This document shows positions 25,533 through 34,670 of a stretch of 64,000 bases of DNA, piece by piece; position 1 is the first letter of the stretch, and each line of letters starts with the position of its first letter. The DNA lies in NCBI RefSeq assembly GCF_011046245.1, contig NZ_CP049241.1, positions 2,744,001-2,808,000 on the forward strand. Reading direction: 5' to 3'. Under the pieces are notes generated by a model. It searched no databases. It was not told where the DNA came from and saw nothing but the letters and a program-made list of their open reading frames with translations. Source of the stretch: Allorhizobium pseudoryzae (GTDB lineage Bacteria > Pseudomonadota > Alphaproteobacteria > Rhizobiales > Rhizobiaceae). The translations under genes were made by a program, and so were the position numbers.

Positions 25533-26021
25533 ATGGACCGCCTCGACCGCAAGATCCTGCGCATTCTGCAGGAAGATTCCACGCTCGCCGTTGCCGATCT
25601 CGCCAAGAAGGTCGGGCTTTCCACCACTCCCTGCTGGCGGCGCATCCAGAAGATGGAAGAGGATGGCGTGATCCGCCGGCGGGTCGCCCTGCTCGATCCG
25701 GCGAAGGTCAACACGAAGGTGACGGTCTTCGTGTCGATCCGCACCAACAGCCATTCGATCGAGTGGCTGAAGCGGTTTTCCGAGGTGATCGCCGAATTTC
25801 CGGAAGTCGTCGAATTCTATCGCATGAGCGGTGACGTCGATTATCTGCTGCGTGTCGTGGTGCCGGACATTGCCGCCTATGACGCCTTCTACAAGCGGAT
25901 GATCGCCCGCATCGAGATACGCGACGTCTCCTCGGCCTTTGCCATGGAGCAGATCAAATACACGACCGAGCTGCCGCTCGACTATATGATGCTCGACAAC
26001 CAGAAGGCCGGCGAGGACTGA
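25533..26021 (+). CDS. Lrp/AsnC family transcriptional regulator
   Basis: A 162-residue regulator. Residues 1-60 hold the winged helix: MDRLDRKILRILQEDSTLAV and KVGLSTTPCWRRIQKMEEDG. Residues 65-150 are the RAM effector-binding domain with VEFYRMSGDVDYLLRVVVPD. The ATG at 25533 has GGAG six bases upstream; a longer reading would begin inside the intergenic region. It most likely binds an amino acid and controls amino-acid metabolism or transport; no target gene is adjacent. Confidence 0.93.
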   Translation: MDRLDRKILRILQEDSTLAVADLAKKVGLSTTPCWRRIQKMEEDGVIRRRVALLDPAKVNTKVTVFVSIRTNSHSIEWLKRFSEVIAEFPEVVEFYRMSGDVDYLLRVVVPDIAAYDAFYKRMIARIEIRDVSSAFAMEQIKYTTELPLDYMMLDNQKAGED

Positions 26022-26046
26022 TCGGTCCGCTTGCCGAGCGACATGA

Positions 26047-26085
26047 AAAAAGGCCGGTGACGGAAGGTGTCACCGGCCTTTGTTG
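26047..26085. terminator. Bidirectional terminator between Lrp and chemoreceptor genes
   Basis: AAAGGCCGGTGAC (26049-26061) and GTCACCGGCCTTT (26069-26081) form a perfect 13-bp stem with A and T runs on both flanks, between convergent genes. Confidence 0.88.
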
Positions 26086-26099
26086 TCAGGCGTGAGGGA

Positions 26100-28021
26100 T
26101 CAGAATTCTTCCCAGCTTTCGGCGGCCTGGCCACCGCCGCCCATGGCGCGGGCGACCTTGTTCACCAACCGGCGTGCCGGCGAGGGGGCGGCTGCATGCC
26201 GTGTGGCGGCGGCGACCATCGGCGCGTGAACGGCCGTGGCGCCCTGCAGCTGGAAGCGTGCGATCAACTGGCGGAGCTTCTCCGCTTCGCCGGCAAGGCC
26301 GGTGCTGGCAGCGGTTGCCTCTTCCACCATGGCGGCGTTCTGCTGGGTGACCTGGTCCATCTGGTTGACCGCCGTGTTGACCTCGGAGAGGCCGACCGAC
26401 TGTTCCTTGGCGGAGGTTGCGATCGCATCCAGCTGGGAGTTGATCGCCACGACGTGACCTTCGATCACCTTGAGGGCGTCGCCGGTGGCGGTGACCAGCT
26501 TGACGCCGTTTTCCACCTGATCGGCCGAGGTGCGGATCAGCTCCTTGATCTCCTTTGCGGCCTGGGCGGAGCGCTGGGCGAGTTCACGAACTTCCTGTGC
26601 GACGACCGCGAACCCCTTGCCGGCTTCCCCGGCGCGGGCTGCCTCGACACCGGCGTTCAGCGCCAGGAGGTTGGCCTGGAACGCAATCTCATCGATGACG
26701 CCGATGATGTTGGAGATCTGGCTCGACGATTGCTCGATGCGCTGCATGGCATCGACCGCATTGGCGACGACCTGGCCGGACTGCTGTGCGGCGCGGTTCG
26801 CTTCGATCGCCACACCGCGCTCCTCGTCGGTGCGCTTCGACGCATTCGAGACGTTCGCCGTGATCTGGTCGAGTGCGGCTGCGGTTTCTTCAAGCGAGGC
26901 GGCCTGCTGTTCGGTCCGCTTCGACAGGTCGTTGGCGCTCTGGCTGAGCTCGCGCGAGCCGGTGTCGATCGAGCCGGTGGAGTTTGCGACGAGCGAGAGC
27001 GTGTCCTTCAACTGGGCGACGGCCGTGTTGAAGTCCCGGCGCAGGCCTTCGAATTCCTGGGCGAAGGGACGCGTCAGCTGGTAGGACAGATTGCCATCGG
27101 CCAGGTTGCGCAGGCCTTCGGCAAGGCCGGAGGTCGCTTCTTCCATTTCGGCGGCGCGGGCGCGGGCGGCTTCGCCGTTGCGGGCTCGCTCGGCTTCCGA
27201 GGCGGACCGGGCTTCCAGCGCCTGCTGGTCTGCTTCGATCTTCTTGATTGCCGTCTGGCGGAAGACTTCGACCGCCTCTGCCATCTCGCCGATCTCGTCC
27301 TTGCGGCCGCGGCCCGGGATTTCGATATGGTTCTGCCCCCTGGCAAGCGAGAGCATGCCGGCATTGATGTTGCGCAGCGGGCGCACCAGAGAGACGTTCA
27401 AGAGCAGCAGGCCAAGGCCGGAGACCAAGAGCATGGCACCGCCGCCGACGAGCGCCGACAGGCGCGCCATCTCTCCCGCGGCGTCTGAGGCGGCGGAGCG
27501 GGTGCTGAGAAGCGCCAGTTCCACGTCCGAGAGTTCCTTGATCTTGGCGCGGATGCCATTCATCGAGGCTTTGCCGACGCCGGAGATTTCGATCTGGTGT
27601 GCCTTTTCGAGATTGGCCGGGTCCTTCATCAGCTCGAGTTCAGCGTTGACGACCTTCGTGGTCCAGGTCTCGGCAAGAGCGGCGAGTTCCTTCAGGCGCG
27701 TCTGCTGGGCGGGATTGTCGGCCGTCAGCGTCTGGGCGGCCTGGAGATTTTCCTTGAACGCGCTGGCACCGGCGATCTGTGGCTCGAGGAATTTCCTGTC
27801 GCCCGCAATCAGAAAGCCGCGCATGCCGGTTTCCTGATCGATCATGGCGCCCATCATCGCCGAAAACTTGGCGAGCACCTCATGGGTGTGCTCCGTCATG
27901 TCCGCGTTTTCCATCTGGGTGGAACTGGACGTGTAACTCATGAACGCCACGACGAGGCTGACGAGGATCAGCGTGGCAACGCCCGTTGCGATTTTTTCGC
28001 GATGATCCTCAAGTTCTGCAT
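26100..28021 (-). CDS. Methyl-accepting chemotaxis protein (CHASE3), frame broken at an A6 tract
   Basis: The continuous frame (from a GTG at 27950) gives 616 residues: a CHASE3 sensor ([16 protein letters not shown]), a second membrane helix (about 160-183), HAMP, the coiled coil with tip [20 protein letters not shown] near 420, and a C-terminal SWEEF, a CheR/CheB-docking pentapeptide. That frame begins inside the first membrane helix. Upstream in the same frame the helix is encoded ([15 protein letters not shown]) but without a start; the natural ATG (28019-28021, GGGAGAGA upstream) encodes [10 protein letters not shown] in another frame. One extra A, or a -1 shift, at the A6 tract (27992-27997) joins them. 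It may be an indel or slippage. Confidence 0.85.
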
Positions 28022-28294
28022 AATGCTCAAAGGTCTCTCCCTGGGTGTGGACCGTTGAGCATGCACTTGATGTACATTCATCGGCGTGTATCGATGCAGA
28101 CCTTATGGCGGCAGCTTTAACCGCAGGTTTAATTTTTGTTTGCTTATACGGAAGAAGTCACGGATGAGAAATCGTAGATATCTAATATTGTTTCGGTTTT
28201 CGACACGCGGTGTTGGCTCCACATTGGCTTAATGCGCCACATGGTTGCATTTACCAGCCCTCCCGTTGAGAGGGCCGGTCAATGCATGCGAACA
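28022..28294. other. Intergenic region upstream of the CHASE3 chemoreceptor
   Basis: This 273-base stretch is richer in A and T than its surroundings, notably 28120-28200, and should hold the chemoreceptor promoter. GCCCTC (28257-28262) and GAGGGC (28270-28275) make a short hairpin just after the dehydrogenase stop on the minus strand, but no T run follows. I see no open reading frame with family features. Confidence 0.4.
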
Positions 28295-29164
28295 TTACTT
28301 TTCCAGCCGCGCGAGCAGCGATGACGTATCCCAGCGATGGCCGCCGAGCTTCTGAACCTCGCCATAGAACTGATCGACCAGCGCGGTGACGGGCAGCGTC
28401 GCGCCGTTGCGCTTGGCTTCGTTCAGCACGATGCCGAGATCCTTGCGCATCCAGTCCACCGCAAAGCCGAATTCGTACTGGCTCTTTGCCATGGTCTTGT
28501 GGCGGTTTTCCATCTGCCAGGAGCCGGCAGCGCCCTTGGAGATGACCTCAACGACCTTCTCGATATCGAGGCCGGCCTTCTTGCCGAAATGGATGCCTTC
28601 GGCGAGCCCCTGGACGAGGCCGGCGATGCAGATCTGGTTGATCATCTTGGTCAACTGACCGGCCCCGACCGCTCCCATCAGGCCGACCATGCGGGCATAG
28701 GCATTGATGACCGGTTTCGCCTTGGCAAACGTGTCTTCATCGCCGCCGCACATGACGGTGAGCACGCCGTTTTCGGCGCCCGCCTGGCCGCCAGAGACCG
28801 GCGCATCGATGAAGGCAACGCCCTTTTCTCTCGCGGCTTCCTGCAGTTCGCGGGCGACTTCGGCAGAGGCGGTCGTGTTGTCGATGAGAATGGCGCCAGG
28901 CTTCATGCTCTCCAGAACGCCGCCGGGACCGGTGGTGACAGAGCGCAGGTCGTCGTCATTGCCGACGCAGGTGAAGACGAAATCGGCGTCGCGCGCCGCT
29001 TCGGCCGGTGTCGTGCCCAGCGCGCCGCCGAATTTTTCCACCCAGCTTTCGGCCTTGGCGGTCGTGCGGTTGTAAACCGTCACCTCGTGCCCGCCCTTGG
29101 TCTTTAGGTGGCCGGCCATCGGGAAACCCATGACGCCGAGACCGATAAACGCAACTTTCGCCAT
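28295..29164 (-). CDS. 3-Hydroxyisobutyrate dehydrogenase-like oxidoreductase
   Basis: A 289-residue NAD(P)-dependent beta-hydroxyacid dehydrogenase. KVAFIGLGVMGFPMAGHL is the dinucleotide-binding fold and family signature; DAPVSGGQAGAENG is the substrate-binding segment, and the catalytic Lys sits in GQLTKMINQ. The residue after strand 2 is Asn in VTVYNRTTAKAE, which suggests NADP acceptance as in tartronate semialdehyde and glyoxylate reductase subtypes, so its substrate may not be 3-hydroxyisobutyrate. It stands alone; no valine-catabolism genes are adjacent. Confidence 0.92.
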   Translation of the reverse strand: MAKVAFIGLGVMGFPMAGHLKTKGGHEVTVYNRTTAKAESWVEKFGGALGTTPAEAARDADFVFTCVGNDDDLRSVTTGPGGVLESMKPGAILIDNTTASAEVARELQEAAREKGVAFIDAPVSGGQAGAENGVLTVMCGGDEDTFAKAKPVINAYARMVGLMGAVGAGQLTKMINQICIAGLVQGLAEGIHFGKKAGLDIEKVVEVISKGAAGSWQMENRHKTMAKSQYEFGFAVDWMRKDLGIVLNEAKRNGATLPVTALVDQFYGEVQKLGGHRWDTSSLLARLEK

Positions 29165-29242
29165 TGTTCAAATTCCTCCAGTCATTGTCCTGCGAGATCT
29201 ATTGCCTTTCGTTGCGGATGGAAACCCGCTTGGGTGGCGAGA

Positions 29243-29653
29243 TCAGAACGGTTTGATGATCGCAAGCAGTACGACGACGACCGTGGAAACGAGCACGATC
29301 GGCATGCCCTTGGTCACGAAGGCCGGCGGATCGATGAGCGGGTTGGCTTCCATGCGCCGCAGCCAGGCGCTCTGCATGCCGTGCAGCGCCGAGAGCATGA
29401 CGACGATCAGAAGCTTCAGGTGCAGCCAGCCGCCTGAAAAGCCGACATACCCGAACGCGAGGGTGAGGCCGAACAGCCAGGCGCCGCCGAGGGCCGTGGT
29501 GGTGACGAGCCGGTCGTAACGGCGCAACGCCGAGATGACGCCGGTGCGGATCGGCGGCGGCACCATGCCGATGACGAAGGCATTGATCAGCATGCCGCCG
29601 ACCCAGATGATGTCGGAGGCGACGTGCAGGCCCTTGATGACGAAATACAACAT
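29243..29653 (-). CDS. CopD/HemJ-like membrane protein
   Basis: A 136-residue protein with four hydrophobic helices. The start LYFVIKGLHVASDIIWVGGML has the conserved His and Trp-Val-Gly-Gly of CopD-domain and HemJ-type proteins; a second His occurs in GGWLHLKLLIVV and a third in SALHGMQSAWLRRME. These could ligate haem or copper. CopD family is the safest label. It sits five bases upstream of the DinB gene stop on the same strand, which suggests co-transcription. Confidence 0.75.
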   Translation of the reverse strand: MLYFVIKGLHVASDIIWVGGMLINAFVIGMVPPPIRTGVISALRRYDRLVTTTALGGAWLFGLTLAFGYVGFSGGWLHLKLLIVVMLSALHGMQSAWLRRMEANPLIDPPAFVTKGMPIVLVSTVVVVLLAIIKPF

Positions 29654-29658
29654 TGAGA

Positions 29659-30219
29659 TCAGCTCCAGATCTGGGTTTCGGAAAAGCCGAGTTGCGCGAA
29701 ATCCGCGCGCCGCAGCGCCTGTTCGGCCGGATCGCCGGGGAAGAATTCATCGAGTTGCGGGGGTGCCACACTGGTGCCGGACAGCATGGCATGCACCTGG
29801 CCGCGATGATGGACCTGGTGCTGGAAGAGATGCAGCGCGATGCGATCGGTGCGCTCGACCTGCACATGATCCCGGCGGGGGATCTCGATCTCCCGCTCCA
29901 GGGTTTCGGCCGTCAGCTGACGACAGTGGTCGATCAGGCGGTGATCGACGGCACGCTGCTCGCGTTCCAGATCGGCAAAGTCTGCAAAGGGAATGTCCGG
30001 TTCAAAGGCCGCAAGACCGATCGGCCGGCCTTCCATCGCGCTCACGTAAAACCAGTCGACCGTCAGGATATGGTTCAGCGTGTGGATGATCGACGGGAAA
30101 AAGCCCGTGCGGCGTGCGTGCAGCTCCTCGACCGACAGGCTGCGACAGGCGGTGAGCAGACGATGATTGGCCCAGGCATTGTTATAGGCCTGGGCCAGAA
30201 AATAACGGTGCGGTGTCAT
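29659..30219 (-). CDS. DinB family protein
   Basis: A 186-residue four-helix-bundle protein of the DinB/YfiT superfamily. Likely metal ligands are the His in SIIHTLNHILTVDWFY near residue 46 and the late HQVHHRGQVHAML near residue 130. The ATG at 30219 (MTPHRYFLAQAYNNAWAN) has the ideal ribosome site GGGAGGAGG nine bases upstream; a longer reading to 30306 is not credible. Metal-dependent thiol transferases and uncharacterised enzymes share this fold, so activity is unknown. Confidence 0.88.
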   Translation of the reverse strand: MTPHRYFLAQAYNNAWANHRLLTACRSLSVEELHARRTGFFPSIIHTLNHILTVDWFYVSAMEGRPIGLAAFEPDIPFADFADLEREQRAVDHRLIDHCRQLTAETLEREIEIPRRDHVQVERTDRIALHLFQHQVHHRGQVHAMLSGTSVAPPQLDEFFPGDPAEQALRRADFAQLGFSETQIWS

Positions 30220-30302
30220 GAAGCCTCCTCCCGACGGGAAGCAACTTAGTGCGCCGCGGCCCGGTTGGGAATGGCCCCTGGTGCCGCGGCGCAAGGGTTT
30301 GC

Positions 30303-31121
30303 TCACGCGCCGCGGAAGCGGGCGATGACCAGATGGCCCGGCGTCGGGTTGCCGTCCTGCATGCGCACATTGATGTCGGTGATTTCGACGAGATCGAAGC
30401 CGGTATCGGACAGGCGCTCGCGCACGTAAGTTTCGGCATGGGCAAACCGCTGGTGCGGGCCGACCATATAAGGACGGCCGTTCATGACGTCGTCGGGCAG
30501 GGTTTCGGACGAGAAGATGAAGAGGCCGCCTTTGACCATGTTTTCCGCCGTGCCGAAGAAGAGCGGCTCCAGCGCGCCGAGATAGGGCAGGACATCGGTG
30601 GCGGTGACAAGATCGAAGGGCTCGTCGTCATTATCCTCGAGAAAATCCTCGACTTCCGCCACATAAAGGGTCTCATACAGATCCTTTTCGTGGGCGATCT
30701 CGACCATGTTTTCGGAAATGTCGATGCCGGTGATGTCGTCCACCAGGTCGCGCAGCGTGCCGCCGGTCAGGCCCGTGCCGCAGCCGAGATCGAGCATGCG
30801 CTGGAAGGGGCCGAGCTTCAGCTCCTGCAGGCGCTGGCGCACCAGCACGGGCACCGCGTAGCCCAGCTGCTCGACCAGGATGTCCTCGAAACTGTCGGCG
30901 TGCTGGTCGAACAGGGTTTCGACATAGGCGTCCGGCGCTCTCGGTGGCGTCTCGCCGCGTCCGAGCGAGGCCAGCCGCACGGCGGCACCGCCGTGGTCTT
31001 CCGGGTCGATCTCCAGCACCTCGTGATAGGCGGCGACCGCGGCATCGATCTCGCCGGCCTTTTCGTGGGCGAGCGCGCGGTTATAGGCCTCCGCAAGGGC
31101 TTCTTCGTCGATCTTGGTCAT
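30303..31121 (-). CDS. TPR-containing SAM-dependent methyltransferase
   Basis: A 272-residue protein. Residues 7-41 form a tetratricopeptide repeat (EAYNRALAHEKAGEIDAAVA followed by AYHEVLEIDP), used for protein contact. The class I methyltransferase domain follows, with motif I MLDLGCGTGLTGGTLRD near 110, DITGIDISENMV as motif II, and DLVTATDVLPYLG as motif IV. It resembles TPR-linked methyltransferases of unknown substrate in alphaproteobacteria. A protein substrate is possible because of the TPR. Confidence 0.88.
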   Translation of the reverse strand: MTKIDEEALAEAYNRALAHEKAGEIDAAVAAYHEVLEIDPEDHGGAAVRLASLGRGETPPRAPDAYVETLFDQHADSFEDILVEQLGYAVPVLVRQRLQELKLGPFQRMLDLGCGTGLTGGTLRDLVDDITGIDISENMVEIAHEKDLYETLYVAEVEDFLEDNDDEPFDLVTATDVLPYLGALEPLFFGTAENMVKGGLFIFSSETLPDDVMNGRPYMVGPHQRFAHAETYVRERLSDTGFDLVEITDINVRMQDGNPTPGHLVIARFRGA

Positions 31122-31202
31122 GGCCGCCTCTGGTTGTCCGTGGTGCCGCGGGTTTAAGCCGGGCTTGGCGGAATGGCAAGCAGGGGCGGGCGGATCAGGC
31201 CA

Positions 31203-31481
31203 TCAGTGGAGGATGAATTCCCCCTTCAGCGCCCGCCATTCGCCGGCCGCGATCAGCTTGCGGTGCACATAGCGCACCGAATGCAGCGGACCGTCGAGCT
31301 TTTCCTGCCAGAATTTCAGAAACCCCTGCATCTCCGGAAACTCAGGCGCGAGATCGTAATGCTGCCAGAGGAAGGTCTGCAGCAGGGCCGGGTGGTCCGG
31401 CATGCGGTAGAGGATCTGCGCGGTGGTGATGCCATAGCCTTTCAGCATCATCTCCATATCGGCTGCCATCTGCTTTGCCAT
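31203..31481 (-). CDS. usg: Usg family protein
   Basis: A 92-residue protein with the pattern of alphaproteobacterial Usg: GYGITTAQILYRMPDHP, LLQTFLWQHYDLAPEFP, LKFWQEKLDGPLHSVRYVHR. The ATG at 31481 has GAGG nine bases upstream and matches family length. Usg was named for position near tryptophan genes in Caulobacter; its function is unknown. No trp gene is visible here. Confidence 0.85.
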   Translation of the reverse strand: MAKQMAADMEMMLKGYGITTAQILYRMPDHPALLQTFLWQHYDLAPEFPEMQGFLKFWQEKLDGPLHSVRYVHRKLIAAGEWRALKGEFILH

Positions 31482-31790
31482 CGTCTTTTCCCTCGGAGTT
31501 GACCTTGGGCGGCGCCTTGGAGCCGCCATGTCCAGTGCAGCAGTTCGGGCTTAACCGAGGCTTAACATGCGGCGTTTATGACGCTCGTTTCCTGAGAAAA
31601 TTCAGATGCTTAGCACTCAATCTGAATGACTGCTGCCAACCCTCTTCAGCTGTCGTTCAGCTCCCATCGCCTCTTCTGCCGACGGAACCCGCGACCGGTG
31701 GCGAACGTTAGCGATGCCGGTCGCCTCGACCATGAACGATGACGGTGCCTCTCGCGCAAGCGGATGGACACCGCGCCTCAAGGAGAGAAC

Positions 31791-33932
31791 ATGCCCAAGC
31801 GAAACGGACTTCTGGCCGGTGTGGCCCTGCCTCTGATGTCGCTCAGCCTGCTGGCCGAGCCCGCGCTGTCGCAGATGCGCATGCCGCAGCTGGCAACGCC
31901 TGATCTTCCGCTGATCCGCGTGCAGGCGCAGATCCTGCCGCCGGCAGACGGTCAGCCGCAAGCACAGCCCGAAGGCGAGCCGGAGAAGCAGGCGCCGGCC
32001 GAGGAGCCGAAGCCGGCGCCCGAAGCGCCGCCTCAGGAGCCGCCAGCCGCGGAACAGCCTCAGCCGCCCGCTGCCGAGGCACCGGCTGCGCCGGCACCGG
32101 AACCTGCCGCGCCGGAGCCTCCGCGTGATGCGGCTCCGCCCCAGCCTGCAGCGCCTGAGCCTGCCGCGCCTGGGCCTGCTGCGCCCGAGCCGGAGCCTGT
32201 GAAGCCGCCCGCACCTGCCGAAGACCCCGCACCGGCCGCTCCGTCCGAGCCCTCTGCGCCCCAACCGGAAGCCGCACCGGCACCGGACAAGGCAGCGCCT
32301 TTGGCCGAACAGCCGAAGCCCGAAGAGACGAGCCCGCCGGCCGCCGCACCGAAGGCTGAGGAACCGGCCGCTCCGAGCCCGGAGCCGGCCGCACCGGCTG
32401 CTCCAACTGCTCCGGACGCCTCTGCACCGACGGAACAACCCTCTGCCGAGCAGCCGGCCGCGAGCCCGAAGGATGCGGCGCCCGCGCCACAGGATGGCAC
32501 CGCACCGACGGGGACGGCACCCACGGGGAGCGCACCCGCCGAGGGCGCGCCGGCACAATCTCCAGCGCCCGCGACGGATGGCGCCGCCGCTCCGGCCCAG
32601 CCGCCGGCTCCCGATGCCGCGGCTGCTCCGCCTCCGGCGGGTGCGGCCCCTGCCGCCCCTCAGGTTGCCTCTCCGACGACGCCGGAAGAGATCGAACGGG
32701 CCCGCCGCATCGCGCAGGATCCGGCCTCCAGCAACCAGACGGTCGTTCTGCCGGTCGAAAACGGCGCTGCGGTGCTGGACAGCGCAAAGGAAGCGCCGGC
32801 GGTAACGGCGCAGCCCACTGCGCCTGGAGCACCGCCGGCACCCGGGGCCGGGCCGCGTGAGCGGCGCGACGGACCCCGCGGCGCCCAGCAGCAGGCCGGG
32901 ACGCCGCCGCCGCCGGCTGCTCCACCGGCTCCGGCGCCGACCTCGGATGCCGAGGCGCAGGCGCCTCTCTCCGGCCAGGCGGTTCAGCCGCTGCGGATCG
33001 AACCGGCAACGGCGGAACGCGGTGAGCGCCTGCGGGATCGTCCCCGCTATGACCGTCCGCGCGGTTTCGAGGAACGTGGCGAGGAACGGGATGGGCGTGT
33101 CATCATCTCGATCGACAACCGCACCGTGATCCGCCACGACGACAGCCGCCGCTTCTACGAGGAAGGCTATCGCCCCGAGTATGAGCGGCTGCGCGGGGGC
33201 CGGACGCGCGAGGTGATCGAGCGGGATAGCGGCGTGCGCATCGTCACCATCCGCAACCGGTATGGCGACATCGTGCAGCGCTCGCGGATCGGCCGCGACG
33301 GGCGCGAATACGTGCTCTATTACGCACCCGAGCTGATGGATGACCGCCGCGATCCGGACTATGTCTGGCGCGATCCGGGCGTCGACCTGCCGCCGATGCG
33401 CCTCACCGTGCCGGTCGACCAGTATATCATCGACACGTCCACGGAACCGGACCGGGATTATTACGACTTCCTGGAGCAGCCGCCGGTCGAACGGGTGGAG
33501 CGGGTCTATTCGCTGGACGAAGTGCGGTATTCGGCTCGCATCCGCGACAAGGTGCGCCGCATCGATCTCGACACGATCACCTTTGCGACGGGGAGCGCCG
33601 AGATCCCGATGACCCAGGCGCGCTCCCTGCGCAAGGTGGCCGAGGCGATGAAGGCGGTGCTGGACAAGGATCCGAGCGAAACCTTCCTGATCGAGGGCCA
33701 TACCGATGCCGTCGGCTCCGACGACAGCAACCTCGTTCTCTCCGACCGGAGGGCCGAATCCGTTGCCGTGACGCTGACCGACGTCTTCGGCATTCCGCCG
33801 GAAAACCTGGCCACCCAGGGGTATGGCGAACGCTATCTGAAGGTGAGGACCGAAGGCCCCTCGCAGGACAACCGCCGCGTGACGATCCGCCGGATCACGC
33901 CGCTGGTAAAGCCGGTGGCGCAGAACCGCTGA
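31791..33932 (+). CDS. OmpA family protein with long Pro/Ala-rich region
   Basis: A 713-residue envelope protein from the ATG at 31791 (AAGGAGAG upstream). A signal peptide ends near residue 28. Residues about 45-405 are dominated by Pro, Ala and Glu, low complexity and probably an extended spacer across the periplasm. Residues 430-560 form a basic, Tyr/Arg-rich domain (VIISIDNRTVIRHDDSRRFY). The OmpA peptidoglycan-binding domain spans about 595-705: ITFATGSAEIPMTQARSL, EGHTDAVGSDDSN, LSDRRAESVA and GYGERYL. The OmpA domain likely grips the wall while the repeats span outwards. Confidence 0.9.
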   Translation: MPKRNGLLAGVALPLMSLSLLAEPALSQMRMPQLATPDLPLIRVQAQILPPADGQPQAQPEGEPEKQAPAEEPKPAPEAPPQEPPAAEQPQPPAAEAPAAPAPEPAAPEPPRDAAPPQPAAPEPAAPGPAAPEPEPVKPPAPAEDPAPAAPSEPSAPQPEAAPAPDKAAPLAEQPKPEETSPPAAAPKAEEPAAPSPEPAAPAAPTAPDASAPTEQPSAEQPAASPKDAAPAPQDGTAPTGTAPTGSAPAEGAPAQSPAPATDGAAAPAQPPAPDAAAAPPPAGAAPAAPQVASPTTPEEIERARRIAQDPASSNQTVVLPVENGAAVLDSAKEAPAVTAQPTAPGAPPAPGAGPRERRDGPRGAQQQAGTPPPPAAPPAPAPTSDAEAQAPLSGQAVQPLRIEPATAERGERLRDRPRYDRPRGFEERGEERDGRVIISIDNRTVIRHDDSRRFYEEGYRPEYERLRGGRTREVIERDSGVRIVTIRNRYGDIVQRSRIGRDGREYVLYYAPELMDDRRDPDYVWRDPGVDLPPMRLTVPVDQYIIDTSTEPDRDYYDFLEQPPVERVERVYSLDEVRYSARIRDKVRRIDLDTITFATGSAEIPMTQARSLRKVAEAMKAVLDKDPSETFLIEGHTDAVGSDDSNLVLSDRRAESVAVTLTDVFGIPPENLATQGYGERYLKVRTEGPSQDNRRVTIRRITPLVKPVAQNR

Positions 33933-33994
33933 GGCTTGAATTCATGAGAAGGCACCGCCGGACCGGGTTCGGCGGTGTTTTGCGTTTCATCTGG

Positions 33995-34396
33995 CTATTT
34001 TGCGGATCTTTTGGGTCCGCCATCGTTGACGCTGTACTGAGGGACGGGAGTCTTCTGCAGGCGCAGGCCGGTTGCTTTGCTGCGAGTTTCCATGAAGGCG
34101 GAGGTGCCGAAGATCCCGTTCATCAGGCCGGCAATGCGGAAATCGACATCGAGGCTTTCCCAGTGAAGCCCTGTTTCACCCAGCAATTCGACTTCGGACA
34201 GGGCGGCATCGGAGGCGTCTTCCAAACCTTCCAGGGCACGCGCTGGTACCATGAAGATCGAGCCATTGGTAAAATCGATCACGATGTGACCGGATGCCGT
34301 CTCGTACCGAACAGAAGCAGGGATTGGCCGGTTGGCACGTTCTTCCTGCCACCGTTCCTGAGCCTGTGCCAATGCTGCATCCGAGATATCAGCCAT
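33995..34396 (-). CDS. DUF2442 domain protein
   Basis: A 133-residue protein. After a helical lead (ISDAALAQAQERWQEER) it contains HIVIDFTNGSIFMVPARALEGL and ELLGETGLHWESLDVDFRI, the DUF2442 domain, then a basic tail. The ATG at 34396 is preceded by GGAGGAAATATC and overlaps the upstream DUF4160 gene by 8 bases, so the two are translationally coupled. DUF2442 partners commonly occur with DUF4160; the pair is sometimes treated as toxin-antitoxin-like, but I cannot name tested activity. Confidence 0.82.
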   Translation of the reverse strand: MADISDAALAQAQERWQEERANRPIPASVRYETASGHIVIDFTNGSIFMVPARALEGLEDASDAALSEVELLGETGLHWESLDVDFRIAGLMNGIFGTSAFMETRSKATGLRLQKTPVPQYSVNDGGPKRSAK

Positions 34397-34616
34397 GATA
34401 TTTCCTCCATATCTCCAGCAACAGAGGGCGGTGGTCATCAACGACCCGAGCGGCCAATCGAACATCCCGATCTGACAATCCGCCTTGCGTAATTACCTGC
34501 GAGGTCAGGATCGAAATCCTAGCTTCACCATTCCCATAGACGTGGACGTGTGGCGGTTCGTGATCCGCTGTATAGATGACAAAGCGCAGACCATGCAGGC
34601 GCAGGACCGTGACCAT
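34389..34616 (-). CDS. DUF4160 domain protein
   Basis: A 75-residue protein starting MVTVLRLHGLRFVIYTADHE, followed by PPHVHVYGNGEARISI, the DUF4160 pattern (His-rich EPPHVHV core). I chose the ATG at 34616 since family members start M-x-T-V-L-R; a GTG at 34637 is an alternative. The gene and the following DUF2442 gene form a small overlapping operon wedged between an OmpA gene and mobB, with visibly more A and T than neighbours. This fits a mobile module but is not proof. Confidence 0.8.
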   Translation of the reverse strand: MVTVLRLHGLRFVIYTADHEPPHVHVYGNGEARISILTSQVITQGGLSDRDVRLAARVVDDHRPLLLEIWRKYHG

Positions 34617-34670
34617 GAGCGAAGTTAGCTCAATCACAAGCTGACTTCAATCAGACGGTGAGCCGCGTGC

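Noticed and set aside
31617..33701. Minus-strand 694-codon frame opposite the OmpA gene
   Set aside because: The product is Arg/Gly/Leu-rich low complexity, the complement of Pro/Ala codons; no family features.
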